This document shows, one piece after another, positions 16,325 through 23,303 of a DNA stretch of 25,707 bases. This DNA comes from CAZTWC01 sp964617105 [NCBI: uncultured Myxococcia bacterium] (GTDB lineage: Bacteria > CAZTWC01). A model generated the notes under the pieces. That model was not told the DNA's origin, made no database searches, and saw only the letters and a program-made list of their open reading frames with translations. The stretch covers positions 1 through 25,707 of the forward strand of contig CAZTWC010000010.1 of assembly GCA_964617105.1 (NCBI GenBank), in the 5' to 3' direction. The position numbers and the translations under genes are program-made. The stretch's first letter is position 1. Every line of letters starts with the position of its first letter.

Positions 16325-18676
16325 ATGTCTTTAGCGGAAAGAGCTAGAAGGATCGACCCTTCCGTCACTTTGAAAATCTCGGCCAGGGCCAGCGCCATGA
16401 AAAGGGAAGGGAAAGATATCATCGACCTTAGTGTGGGTGAACCAGATTTCGCTACTCCTGAAAATATCAAAGAAGCCGGTAAAATGGCCATAGACACTAA
16501 TTTTACCAAATACACTCCCTCCAGCGGTATCTTGGAGTTAAAAGAGGCAATTGTGGAAAAATTCAGGCTGGACCACCAGGTGAGGTATAGCCCCTCGCAA
16601 ATATTGGTGTCAGCCGGAGCCAAGATGTGTCTTTACACTCTCTGTCAGGCTTTGTTGGATGAGGGTGACGAGGTGATAATCCCGTCTCCTTATTGGGTTT
16701 CCTATCCTGAAATGACTAAAATGGCCGGAGCCGAACCGGTTTATGTGCAGACCGAAGAAGAGAATAATTTTTTGCTCACTCCCACCCAATTTAAGGACCA
16801 TGTTTCTACTAATACCAAGGCTATTTTCTTAAATAACCCAGTAAATCCTACTGGCGCCGGTTATTCCCGGCACCAGTTGATGGAAATAGCGGAAGTGGCT
16901 CTTCAAGAGGATATTTATGTTATTGCCGATGAAATATACGAGAAACTGATCTATGATGATTTCTCTTTTTGTTGTTTTGCCAGCCTGGGAGATGATGTAA
17001 AGGCAAAAACCATTGTTATCAACGGAGTGTCCAAAGCCTATTCTATGACCGGATGGAGGATAGGATACGCGGCCGGCCCGGAAGAGATAATCAGTGCCAT
17101 GAGCAAGATCCAGTCTCACAGCACCTCTAACCCCTGTTCCATTGCTCAGAAAGCCAGCGTGGAAGCGATTTTGGGGCCCCAGGGAAAGATTTCCCAGATG
17201 AGGGCGGAATTTCAAAAAAGGCGCAACTATTTAATTCAAAAACTGGGTTCAATTCCCCATGTTTCCTGCTCTGAACCCCAGGGTGCCTTTTACCTGTTTC
17301 CCAATTTGTCGCATTACTATAACAAAGTTTATAAGGGCAGAGAGATAAGAAATTCTCATGGACTGGCTTTCTACCTGTTAAACCAGGCTCAAGTAGCCAT
17401 AGTTCCAGGCGCGGCTTTTGGAGATGATCGCTATATTCGCATCTCCTATGCAACTTCTATGGACCTTTTAGAAAAAGCCATGGAGCGGATTTGCGGTGCT
17501 TTGCAGTTATTAAAGACCCCGTCTAAAGTAAAGAAGATGACTCTGGCCAATACCAATACCAGATCGCAACAGCAGGTTTCCCTTGAGGAGATTTCCCAGG
17601 AGATGCGCAATGCTTTGGTGGCTGAGGCTGAGGCCCACCTCCATTTTCATAATTATTACGAGTGGAACGCCAATATCAGCGGCGTGGTAGTGCAACTACG
17701 AACTAATATTGCCCACCTCTACAATTTTTGGCAGGAAAATTGGTATCCTGCCCAGTTGGAAACAGACCTGGAGCCTCATGCTATTGTTTACGCAGTGGGA
17801 TCTGTAACCGGACGACAGGGACACGCTTTTTACAATTCAGATACCAAAACCGCGGTGCTATTTAACCAGGATTTTTACCAGCAATTGCGCTCTATAGCGT
17901 TAGGAGTGGTGGCAGATGTGGTGGAGCAATTGTTTGGAGTGCACCTGGTAAGAGGGATGGGATTGGAAATTAACGGCCGGGGAGTTTTATTGCTTGCGCC
18001 TGGGGGCACGGGTAAATTCCGGCTGCTGTTCGACTTACTGAAGTGTTCAGATAAGGGGCGTCTTCTTTCGTTGGATGCTCTGTTTGTCAGGTATAACCGA
18101 AATCAGGTTTGGGCTGAAAACGGGGAGAGAAAACTCTATTTACCCACCAGATCAGTGGAGTCTTATGAAAAATTTGCTCCTCTTTTTGACCGGGGTAAAA
18201 CTGAAAATGTGGTCAGCCTTTTAAGTGAATGCACAGATTTGGAATGTAAGCAGAAAGATATCTGTCGCCTGGATCGCGGCTCACCTTATTGCTTCAAGGC
18301 ATCTAAGAGTTCTTATGCTCTTTTAGACCCCTATTGGCTGGGCGGAACCGAAAAGTATTGCAAAAGGAGTCCAATAGATACGGTTCTGCTGCTAAAGCGG
18401 GATCAGACCTCTCCTCCATTGGTTCCATGCCGGGAGGATGACGCTGTGCATATATTGGAATCTGGGGGAAACTCTGGTTTGCCAATAGGGTATGGCCAGG
18501 AATCGGAAACAGGCAGCGGACAGTTTTTTAACCCCCATTTGCTGGTTAAATCGTCCCGGCGGCTGGAATGGCAGAAACAGGCTTTTATCCAACTTTTCCA
18601 AGGCACCAAATGTTATCAGGTTAATACCGGTGCTTCCAGGGAACAATTACTGGAGCGGTTAAAAGAGATCTTGTGA
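16325..18676 (+). CDS. aspC: Aspartate aminotransferase fused in frame to an HprK/PEPCK-like domain
   Basis: The open frame has 783 residues. Residues 1-398 are a complete class I PLP aminotransferase: NNPVNPTG (N174), ADEIYE (D202, Y205), the Schiff-base lysine K237 in NGVSKAYSMTGWRIGY, and the carboxylate-binding R372 in YIRISYA. It should interconvert aspartate and oxaloacetate. Residues about 405-783 resemble an HPr kinase/PEP carboxykinase-like fold: a P-loop-like APGGTGKF (K564, but Phe565 where Ser/Thr is usual), a second-site Asp in LLSLD (D584), a Cys cluster (C636, C641, C647, C656), then LLDPYWLGGTEKY, LLLKRD and FFNPHLL. GAGGA precedes the start inside the flotillin end. The join lies by a CCCC run (17517-17520). 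Removing one C gives TAA at 17529-17531 and a new ATG at 17537, so two separate genes (401 and 379 residues) are a serious alternative. Confidence 0.85.
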   Translation: MSLAERARRIDPSVTLKISARASAMKREGKDIIDLSVGEPDFATPENIKEAGKMAIDTNFTKYTPSSGILELKEAIVEKFRLDHQVRYSPSQILVSAGAKMCLYTLCQALLDEGDEVIIPSPYWVSYPEMTKMAGAEPVYVQTEEENNFLLTPTQFKDHVSTNTKAIFLNNPVNPTGAGYSRHQLMEIAEVALQEDIYVIADEIYEKLIYDDFSFCCFASLGDDVKAKTIVINGVSKAYSMTGWRIGYAAGPEEIISAMSKIQSHSTSNPCSIAQKASVEAILGPQGKISQMRAEFQKRRNYLIQKLGSIPHVSCSEPQGAFYLFPNLSHYYNKVYKGREIRNSHGLAFYLLNQAQVAIVPGAAFGDDRYIRISYATSMDLLEKAMERICGALQLLKTPSKVKKMTLANTNTRSQQQVSLEEISQEMRNALVAEAEAHLHFHNYYEWNANISGVVVQLRTNIAHLYNFWQENWYPAQLETDLEPHAIVYAVGSVTGRQGHAFYNSDTKTAVLFNQDFYQQLRSIALGVVADVVEQLFGVHLVRGMGLEINGRGVLLLAPGGTGKFRLLFDLLKCSDKGRLLSLDALFVRYNRNQVWAENGERKLYLPTRSVESYEKFAPLFDRGKTENVVSLLSECTDLECKQKDICRLDRGSPYCFKASKSSYALLDPYWLGGTEKYCKRSPIDTVLLLKRDQTSPPLVPCREDDAVHILESGGNSGLPIGYGQESETGSGQFFNPHLLVKSSRRLEWQKQAFIQLFQGTKCYQVNTGASREQLLERLKEIL

Positions 18677-18698
18677 CCGCGCGGTTGAAGTTTCAATC

Positions 18699-18714
18699 TT
18701 AATATATATATTAA
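18699..18714. repeat. Perfect 16-base AT palindrome before the carboxykinase gene
   Basis: TTAATATATATATTAA is exactly self-complementary and lies 22 bases before the PEP carboxykinase ATG. It may be an operator, a promoter -10 region or a transcript structure. A 10-base palindrome ACCGCGCGGT lies just upstream, near the end of the HprK-like coding part. No T-run follows, so it is not an intrinsic terminator. Confidence 0.5.
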
Positions 18715-18736
18715 TGTAATAGGTAGGTCGAAAACC

Positions 18737-20572
18737 ATGTATGATCAAAACGCGTATGACCGATTTGCCAGGGAACTGAAGCATTTGATCAAAGGACCAA
18801 ACATCAAACCGGTCAGCCTTAAATGGCTAAAAAAACAGGCAGGGATTACGGCCACCAAAACTAAAAATGGCAGTTGGGGATGGCGTTCTGCGGTTTCCAG
18901 TCGTATTGGCCCCAAGACTGTTTATTTGGGCGAAGAGCAGGTCAGGCTGCCGAAACCTTCCGAACTACATAAAGATATTATCAGCAAAGCCCCCCAGCAA
19001 TTGGAAAAAGTAATCCATTTACTAAGGACCTTACCTTTTTATTTGATCAGAAGGCGGATGGGCGAAAATGATATTTTTAACCCTTTTTGTAATCTGTTGG
19101 TCAGCGCAGCCTGCCTGAAAAATTACCGGCTAGGCTATATGTGGTCCAATACGGTTTTTAAACCAGATAAGAGGCCTGGTCCAGAATTTTTTATGGTCCA
19201 TATTCCCGAGGAGCACCAACTACGCCAGCAGGTGCTGGCTATGCCCCAGCACAATATCAACATTGCCATGGGTTCCGATTACATGGGGGAGGATAAAAAG
19301 GGCTTTTTGCGCCAGGCCATGTGGCGGGCCGACCAAATGGGCATGGTAGGACTCCATGCCGGCACCAAGATAGTTATGGCCAGAGATATTAAAACTGGCC
19401 AGATCAAAAAGTATGGGGTATTTCTATTTGGACTGAGTGCAACCGGAAAATCAACCTGGTCATGCCACCAACTGGGTTTAAACTGGGACGATGGTGAACG
19501 TACCGAGGTGATACAGGATGACATCGTCTTTTTAAGAAAAGATGGCTCCGCCCTGGGCAGTGAAAACGGTTTTTTTGTTAAAACCGATGTGCACCAAGAT
19601 CAGCAAGAGGCTATGTATTATGCCCTTAGTCATAAAACAGCCCTGTTAGAGAATGTTATGATAAATGCTAAGGGCGAGGTGGATTTTCTCGACGAAAGCC
19701 TTTGCGGCAATGGTCGCTCGGTGATCAGACGAAAAGAGTTAAAAATTAAACGAAATAATCGTTTAATGCCTATCTATAGTTCCAGCATTAATTTGCCGCC
19801 TTTAGAGGAGTTGGATGGATTGGTATTTGCCTTTATCACCAGGCGTAATACCATCATGTCCTTTGCTCAGGAGTTGAATCCACAGCAGGCGGTGTTGGCC
19901 TATTTATGGGGGGAATCTTCCCATAGTTATGCTTCCAATCCTGCCAAGGCTGGAGAATCTGTGCGCACGGTGGGCACAGATCCTTTTATAGTCGGTTCCA
20001 GGGCTGTCAAGGTAAATCGGTTTTACGACATCATTATGGATCTATATGAGCGTTTTCCCGACAAAGTCAAGTTCATGCAATACAACACCGGCGGTATTGG
20101 CGAGATTATCAATATTTTTCAGGATGGAGAAAAGAGAGTAAAGAAGTTGGTCAGAAAAGTGGAGAGAGTGCCCCTTAGTTTGATGTCCGCCATTCAGAGG
20201 GGTGATTTGCGGGGAACCAATACCTATACCAGGGGGATGCTTGGCACCAGGGATATTGTCCAGTGTGAAGGGAAAAGTATGAGCGAATATTCTTCCCAAA
20301 ACTACTATAGCCAGGAACAGATAGACCAGTATATTGTAGATTTGGTGGAAGGGCGTCGAAAATATACTCAGGAGATCGCTTCTGAGGGTTTGCGGCAGGA
20401 GGTAATTCAGGCAGCAGAGAAATCTTTTGTCATTTCCGATAAAGTTTCTAAGGGCATATTGACTTCAAAAGCCAGCCAGGATGAACCAGAACCTGAACAA
20501 CATAAACCGGTACCAGGCCGGTTAAGCAGCATTGCCAGGCCCAAAAGGGGCTCTGGTTGGCGTTATGGGTGA
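18737..20572 (+). CDS. pckA: Divergent ATP-type phosphoenolpyruvate carboxykinase
   Basis: The protein has 611 residues, longer than the usual 530-540. It should convert oxaloacetate and ATP to PEP, ADP and CO2 at the head of gluconeogenesis. Family landmarks remain: YMGEDKKGF (Y182, K187, K188), the metal-binding His in GLHAGTK (H207), P-loop GLSATGKST (232-240), DD pair (D261, D262), SENGFFVKTD (E276), ALLENV, GNGRSVI (R327) and NTGG near 450. The N-terminal substrate loop differs from the classical GRSPKDK, reading SWGWRSAVSSRIG, and the last 60 residues are a charged tail ending in a basic PKRGSGWRYG. It is therefore a divergent branch, and a related kinase activity cannot be excluded. 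The ribosome site is weak (AGGTAGG). It follows the HprK-like coding segment by 60 bases and may be its functional partner. Confidence 0.85.
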   Translation: MYDQNAYDRFARELKHLIKGPNIKPVSLKWLKKQAGITATKTKNGSWGWRSAVSSRIGPKTVYLGEEQVRLPKPSELHKDIISKAPQQLEKVIHLLRTLPFYLIRRRMGENDIFNPFCNLLVSAACLKNYRLGYMWSNTVFKPDKRPGPEFFMVHIPEEHQLRQQVLAMPQHNINIAMGSDYMGEDKKGFLRQAMWRADQMGMVGLHAGTKIVMARDIKTGQIKKYGVFLFGLSATGKSTWSCHQLGLNWDDGERTEVIQDDIVFLRKDGSALGSENGFFVKTDVHQDQQEAMYYALSHKTALLENVMINAKGEVDFLDESLCGNGRSVIRRKELKIKRNNRLMPIYSSSINLPPLEELDGLVFAFITRRNTIMSFAQELNPQQAVLAYLWGESSHSYASNPAKAGESVRTVGTDPFIVGSRAVKVNRFYDIIMDLYERFPDKVKFMQYNTGGIGEIINIFQDGEKRVKKLVRKVERVPLSLMSAIQRGDLRGTNTYTRGMLGTRDIVQCEGKSMSEYSSQNYYSQEQIDQYIVDLVEGRRKYTQEIASEGLRQEVIQAAEKSFVISDKVSKGILTSKASQDEPEPEQHKPVPGRLSSIARPKRGSGWRYG

Positions 20573-20600
20573 TTAGTTGCCCGGAGGGGCTCTAGTTGGC
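20546..20600 (+). repeat. Short direct repeat across the carboxykinase 3' end
   Basis: AGGGGCTCTGGTTGGC at 20546-20561 and AGGGGCTCTAGTTGGC at 20585-20600 are 16-base direct copies with one mismatch, start to start 39 bases. The first copy encodes the end of the carboxykinase; the second is non-coding. A small local duplication could have set the present stop codon. Confidence 0.6.
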
Positions 20601-20606
20601 AATTTT
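20577..20606 (+). terminator. Possible intrinsic terminator or attenuator
   Basis: TTGCC (20577-20581) pairs with GGCAA (20598-20602), with an inner GAG/CTC pair, and TTTT follows at 20603-20606. The stem is short and the T-run weak. It lies between the carboxykinase and the DUF47 gene and might reduce, not abolish, readthrough. Confidence 0.35.
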
Positions 20607-20632
20607 ATAGGATTTATTTATAGGATTATCTA

Positions 20633-21277
20633 ATGGAAATAATTTTTAGATCGATAAAAAGCCTGGAAAATCAAATAGATAGTTTTCTGGATGCAGTCAG
20701 TGAGGGTGCCCTGATCTTTGAAGAGGGGATAAAAAAGTATGTGGAAGAGGATTGGAAAACCTTTGAAGAAATTATTGCGGCTATAAATATTCTGGAGAAT
20801 CGAGCCGATGATATGCGCCGTATTGTGGAGGGGGAGTTATACAGCCACACTTTGATCCCGGAATCGCGCGGTGATGTTCTTGGTTTGCTTGAAACCATGG
20901 ACAATGTTATTGATACGTCCAAAAAGACTCTCTCTACCTTTAATATCGAGCATCCTGAAATTCCAATCGAACTACGCAAAGATTTTATTGACCTGGCCAG
21001 TAAGTCCACCATGGCCACCCAGGAGTTGGTTATGGCGGCTCGCGCATTTTTCAAGGATGTGGCCGCGATTAAAAATTATTTGCACAAGGTGATTTTTTAC
21101 GAAAAGGAGGCAGATAGGGTAGAGGAGAAATTAAATACTGAAATTTTTTCCTCAGATCTTGACCTGGCCCAAAAAATGCACCTCCGCTATTTTACCTTCC
21201 TAATAGCCAGAGTATCTGATCAGGCCGAAGGTGTTGCTGATCGCCTAAGGATATACGCCATAAAACGCTCCGTATAA
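20633..21277 (+). CDS. DUF47/PhoU-like phosphate transport accessory protein
   Basis: The protein has 214 residues, the usual length for the DUF47 (TIGR00153, YkaA-like) family. It is all helical with typical motifs: SIKSLENQIDSFLDAVSEGALIF, INILENRADDMRRIVEGELYSH, LIPESRGDVLGLLETMDNVID, IFYEKEADRVEEKLN and ISDQAEGVADRLRIYAIKR-like ending (RVSDQAEGVADRLRIYA). These PhoU-like cytoplasmic proteins, with metal-binding E/D-rich helices, are commonly encoded beside PiT transporters and are thought to control them. Here the PiT gene follows on the same strand, but after an unusual 511-base gap holding repeats. The upstream ribosome site is modest (AGGAT). Confidence 0.93.
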   Translation: MEIIFRSIKSLENQIDSFLDAVSEGALIFEEGIKKYVEEDWKTFEEIIAAINILENRADDMRRIVEGELYSHTLIPESRGDVLGLLETMDNVIDTSKKTLSTFNIEHPEIPIELRKDFIDLASKSTMATQELVMAARAFFKDVAAIKNYLHKVIFYEKEADRVEEKLNTEIFSSDLDLAQKMHLRYFTFLIARVSDQAEGVADRLRIYAIKRSV

Positions 21278-21279
21278 CC

Positions 21280-21342
21280 TTAAGAATGTGGATGCATCTC
21301 GGCTAACGGCGCCTTGTTATCCGAGCGCCTCCACATTCTTAA
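21280..21342. repeat. 63-base hairpin-forming element after DUF47
   Basis: TTAAGAATGTGGA (21280-21292) and TCCACATTCTTAA (21330-21342) are perfect 13-base inverted repeats, with a second internal pair CTCGG (21298-21302) and CCGAG (21321-21325). The element begins three bases after the DUF47 stop. No T-run follows, so it is more like a transcript-stabilising or repetitive extragenic palindrome than an intrinsic terminator. Confidence 0.6.
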
Positions 21343-21502
21343 CTTATTCGATGCTTTCCGCTTAACTGCCGCCGTAGGTGATCCCTTTTGGATGTTGCCG
21401 TCCGCGCCAAAGAACTCAGTGTTATCAATAACATATACAAGACATGCGAAGTTAAATATTGGTGATTTTTTAGCCTGCTATTGCTTTGGGAATTCATATT
21501 AG

Positions 21503-21621
21503 CGGCCCCGACTATTCAGCGATTGAACAAAGCGGAAAGAAAAACATTCCAATTATTCACTCGCTGAACAATCCAGGAGATGCCCAGAGCCAAACATTCA
21601 ATCGCTGAATAGTCGGGGCCG
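21503..21621. repeat. Perfect 25-base inverted repeat, 69-base spacer
   Basis: Bases 21503-21527 and 21597-21621 are exact reverse complements over 25 bases, with GGCCCCG at the outer ends. A GC-rich segment CGGCCCCG recurs at 21667-21674. The element lies between DUF47 and PiT. It could be a miniature mobile element remnant, a BIME/REP-like pair or a folded leader. No transposase is nearby. The stretch from 21343 to 21502 holds nothing I recognise. Confidence 0.65.
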
Positions 21622-21653
21622 GGGTCAGCGCAAAGAAGAGTTCAACGACTGAA
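21515..21653. repeat. Four phased TTCA-N5-TGAA palindromes, 41/41/44-base spacing
   Basis: Thirteen-base elements occur at 21515-21527, 21556-21568, 21597-21609 and 21641-21653: TTCAGCGATTGAA, TTCACTCGCTGAA, TTCAATCGCTGAA and TTCAACGACTGAA. Starts are 41, 41 and 44 bases apart, close to four helical turns. The regular phasing suggests binding sites for a dimeric protein on one face of DNA, upstream of the phosphate transporter gene. Copies 1 and 3 also form the ends of the 25-base inverted repeat. Confidence 0.6.
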
Positions 21654-21775
21654 TAGTCGCCACGGGCGGCCCCGTTGCTGCGTCATAATTTTGTCGCTGT
21701 TTTAAATGCTCGGTAAAATAATTTTATTTACTTTTTTTATGTGTTATGCTTTGCTGAGATTAACGGTTTAATATC

Positions 21776-21781
21776 AGGAGG
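21776..21781 (+). promoter_or_regulatory. Ribosome binding site fixing a TTG start for PiT
   Basis: A perfect AGGAGG lies seven bases before the TTG at 21789. The GTG at 21741 upstream has no such site, so TTG is the likely initiation codon. Confidence 0.8.
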
Positions 21782-21788
21782 TTATCTT

Positions 21789-23267
21789 TTGCTAACAATA
21801 TTATTTTTATCCAGTGGATTATTTTTAGGGTGGTCCCTGGGTGCCAATGACGCTGCCAATATATTTGGAACAGCGGTAGGAACCCGGATGATTAAATTCA
21901 GGACCGCTGCTATACTGTGTTCTATTTTTGTTATAATAGGGGCTGTAATAGGAGGGGAGGGTGCTTCACATACTCTGGGCAAACTTGGCTCGATTAATGC
22001 CATGGCGGGTTCATTTATGGTGGCTTTTTCCGCTGCTTTCACAATATTTTGGATGACCAGATTAAAACTTCCGGTTTCTACTTCACAAGCCATTGTGGGC
22101 GCCATAATAGGCTGGAATTTTTTTTCCGGTAATCTTACCGACACCAGGTCTTTGGCCAAAATTGTTCTCACCTGGTTCTTGTGTCCCTTTTTAGCCGCTA
22201 TTTTTGCAGTGCTTCTCTATTGGATGGCAAAAACTTATTTGTCCAAGATTAAACTTCACCTATTGCGCCTTGATTGGTATACCCGAATAATGCTTTGTCT
22301 GGTCGGCATTTTCGGCGCCTATAGCCTGGGGGCCAACAATATTGCCAATGTTATGGGTGTGTTTATACACTCCACCCCCTTTGCTGACCTGCAAATATGG
22401 TCTCTATCACTTAGCAAAGCCCAGCAACTGTTTTTTCTCGGCAGTATAGCCATTGCAGTTGGGGTTTTTACCTATTCCTACCGCGTAATGACCACGGTAG
22501 GAAACGAAATATTTAAGTTATCTCCCATAACCGCCCTGGTAGTGGTACTATCCGAAGCACTGGTATTGTTTATCTTTGCGTCCGAGGGGTTGGAGCATTG
22601 GCTGGTGTCTAACCATCTTCCTGCTTTACCCCTGGTCCCAGTTTCCAGTTCCCAGGCTGTAATTGGCGCAGTAGTGGGCATTGCGCTTATCAAGGGCGGC
22701 AGTGGATTTAAATACCGGTTATTGGGAGAGATTGGCGCTGGCTGGGTTGCAACCCCGGTGGTAGCGGGAATAATGGCTTTTTTTTCTCTTTTTTTTCTGC
22801 AAAATGTTTTTCACCAGCAGGTTTACAAACCGGTCCAATATCAACTCTCACCTCCAGTTTTAAAAAAATTGCATCAGCAGGGAATATACACCGGAAAAAT
22901 GCCCTTTTTGCAGGAGAAAAAGTTTAACAAAGCCACCGACCTTTATCACCAACTGCTTAAGAATCATCTATGCAGCAAGGAGGAGGCGCTGGAGGTGGTT
23001 AAGTTTTCCAAAATCGAATCAATTTCGGTTGATACCTCGCGGTTGCAGAAAAATAACATTGAGTTTTTGAGCAAAGAGCAATTAAAGGCGGTAATCAGTT
23101 TGGCGGGAAAGTCCTTTTATCACCGGTGGCAGTTTCATGCTGCTTTGGTGAAAATTACTCCGGAATGGAATCTAAAAGAGGAAAATATTTTAAATAAGCG
23201 TTACAATCGTGAGATAAAAGGGAAACTAAACTATCTTAATCGTCTGTTGTCGGTTCAAGCGCGTTGA
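21789..23267 (+). CDS. pit: PiT-family inorganic phosphate transporter
   Basis: From the TTG start the protein has 492 residues. It is a multi-helix inner-membrane symporter of phosphate (or metal-phosphate) with cations. The two family signatures are present: GANDAANIFGTAVGTRM at residues 18-34 and GANNIANVMG at 181-190, each followed by related helices (PVSTSQAIVGAIIGW; PVSSSQAVIGAVVG), reflecting the internal duplication of PiT. About 150 residues after the last helix (from NVFHQQVYKP) form a long hydrophilic, Lys-rich tail of unknown role, probably cytoplasmic. DUF47 upstream is the usual accessory partner. It converges with the PEGA-protein gene, 36 bases between stops. Confidence 0.95.
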   Translation: MLTILFLSSGLFLGWSLGANDAANIFGTAVGTRMIKFRTAAILCSIFVIIGAVIGGEGASHTLGKLGSINAMAGSFMVAFSAAFTIFWMTRLKLPVSTSQAIVGAIIGWNFFSGNLTDTRSLAKIVLTWFLCPFLAAIFAVLLYWMAKTYLSKIKLHLLRLDWYTRIMLCLVGIFGAYSLGANNIANVMGVFIHSTPFADLQIWSLSLSKAQQLFFLGSIAIAVGVFTYSYRVMTTVGNEIFKLSPITALVVVLSEALVLFIFASEGLEHWLVSNHLPALPLVPVSSSQAVIGAVVGIALIKGGSGFKYRLLGEIGAGWVATPVVAGIMAFFSLFFLQNVFHQQVYKPVQYQLSPPVLKKLHQQGIYTGKMPFLQEKKFNKATDLYHQLLKNHLCSKEEALEVVKFSKIESISVDTSRLQKNNIEFLSKEQLKAVISLAGKSFYHRWQFHAALVKITPEWNLKEENILNKRYNREIKGKLNYLNRLLSVQAR

Positions 23268-23303
23268 TAAAGGCCCATCTGCTGCTAGTCCTTATAAAAT
23301 CAA

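Noticed and set aside
21314-21502. Sixty-two-codon plus-strand frame between DUF47 and PiT
   Set aside because: No ribosome site, start inside a hairpin arm region and no recognisable protein feature. Kept as non-coding, though a decayed gene cannot be excluded.
21515-21653. Possible CRISPR array because of 41-base periodicity
   Set aside because: The repeated part is only 13 bases with variable centre, there are only four copies, copy orientation is mixed and no cas gene is present.
21280-21674. Possible integron attC site or insertion sequence
   Set aside because: I found no paired RYYYAAC/GTTRRRY core sites with correct layout, no transposase or integrase, and no clear target-site duplication.
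21741-21788. Upstream GTG start for PiT
   Set aside because: It lacks a ribosome site and would place the AGGAGG inside the coding region. The TTG at 21789 is better supported.
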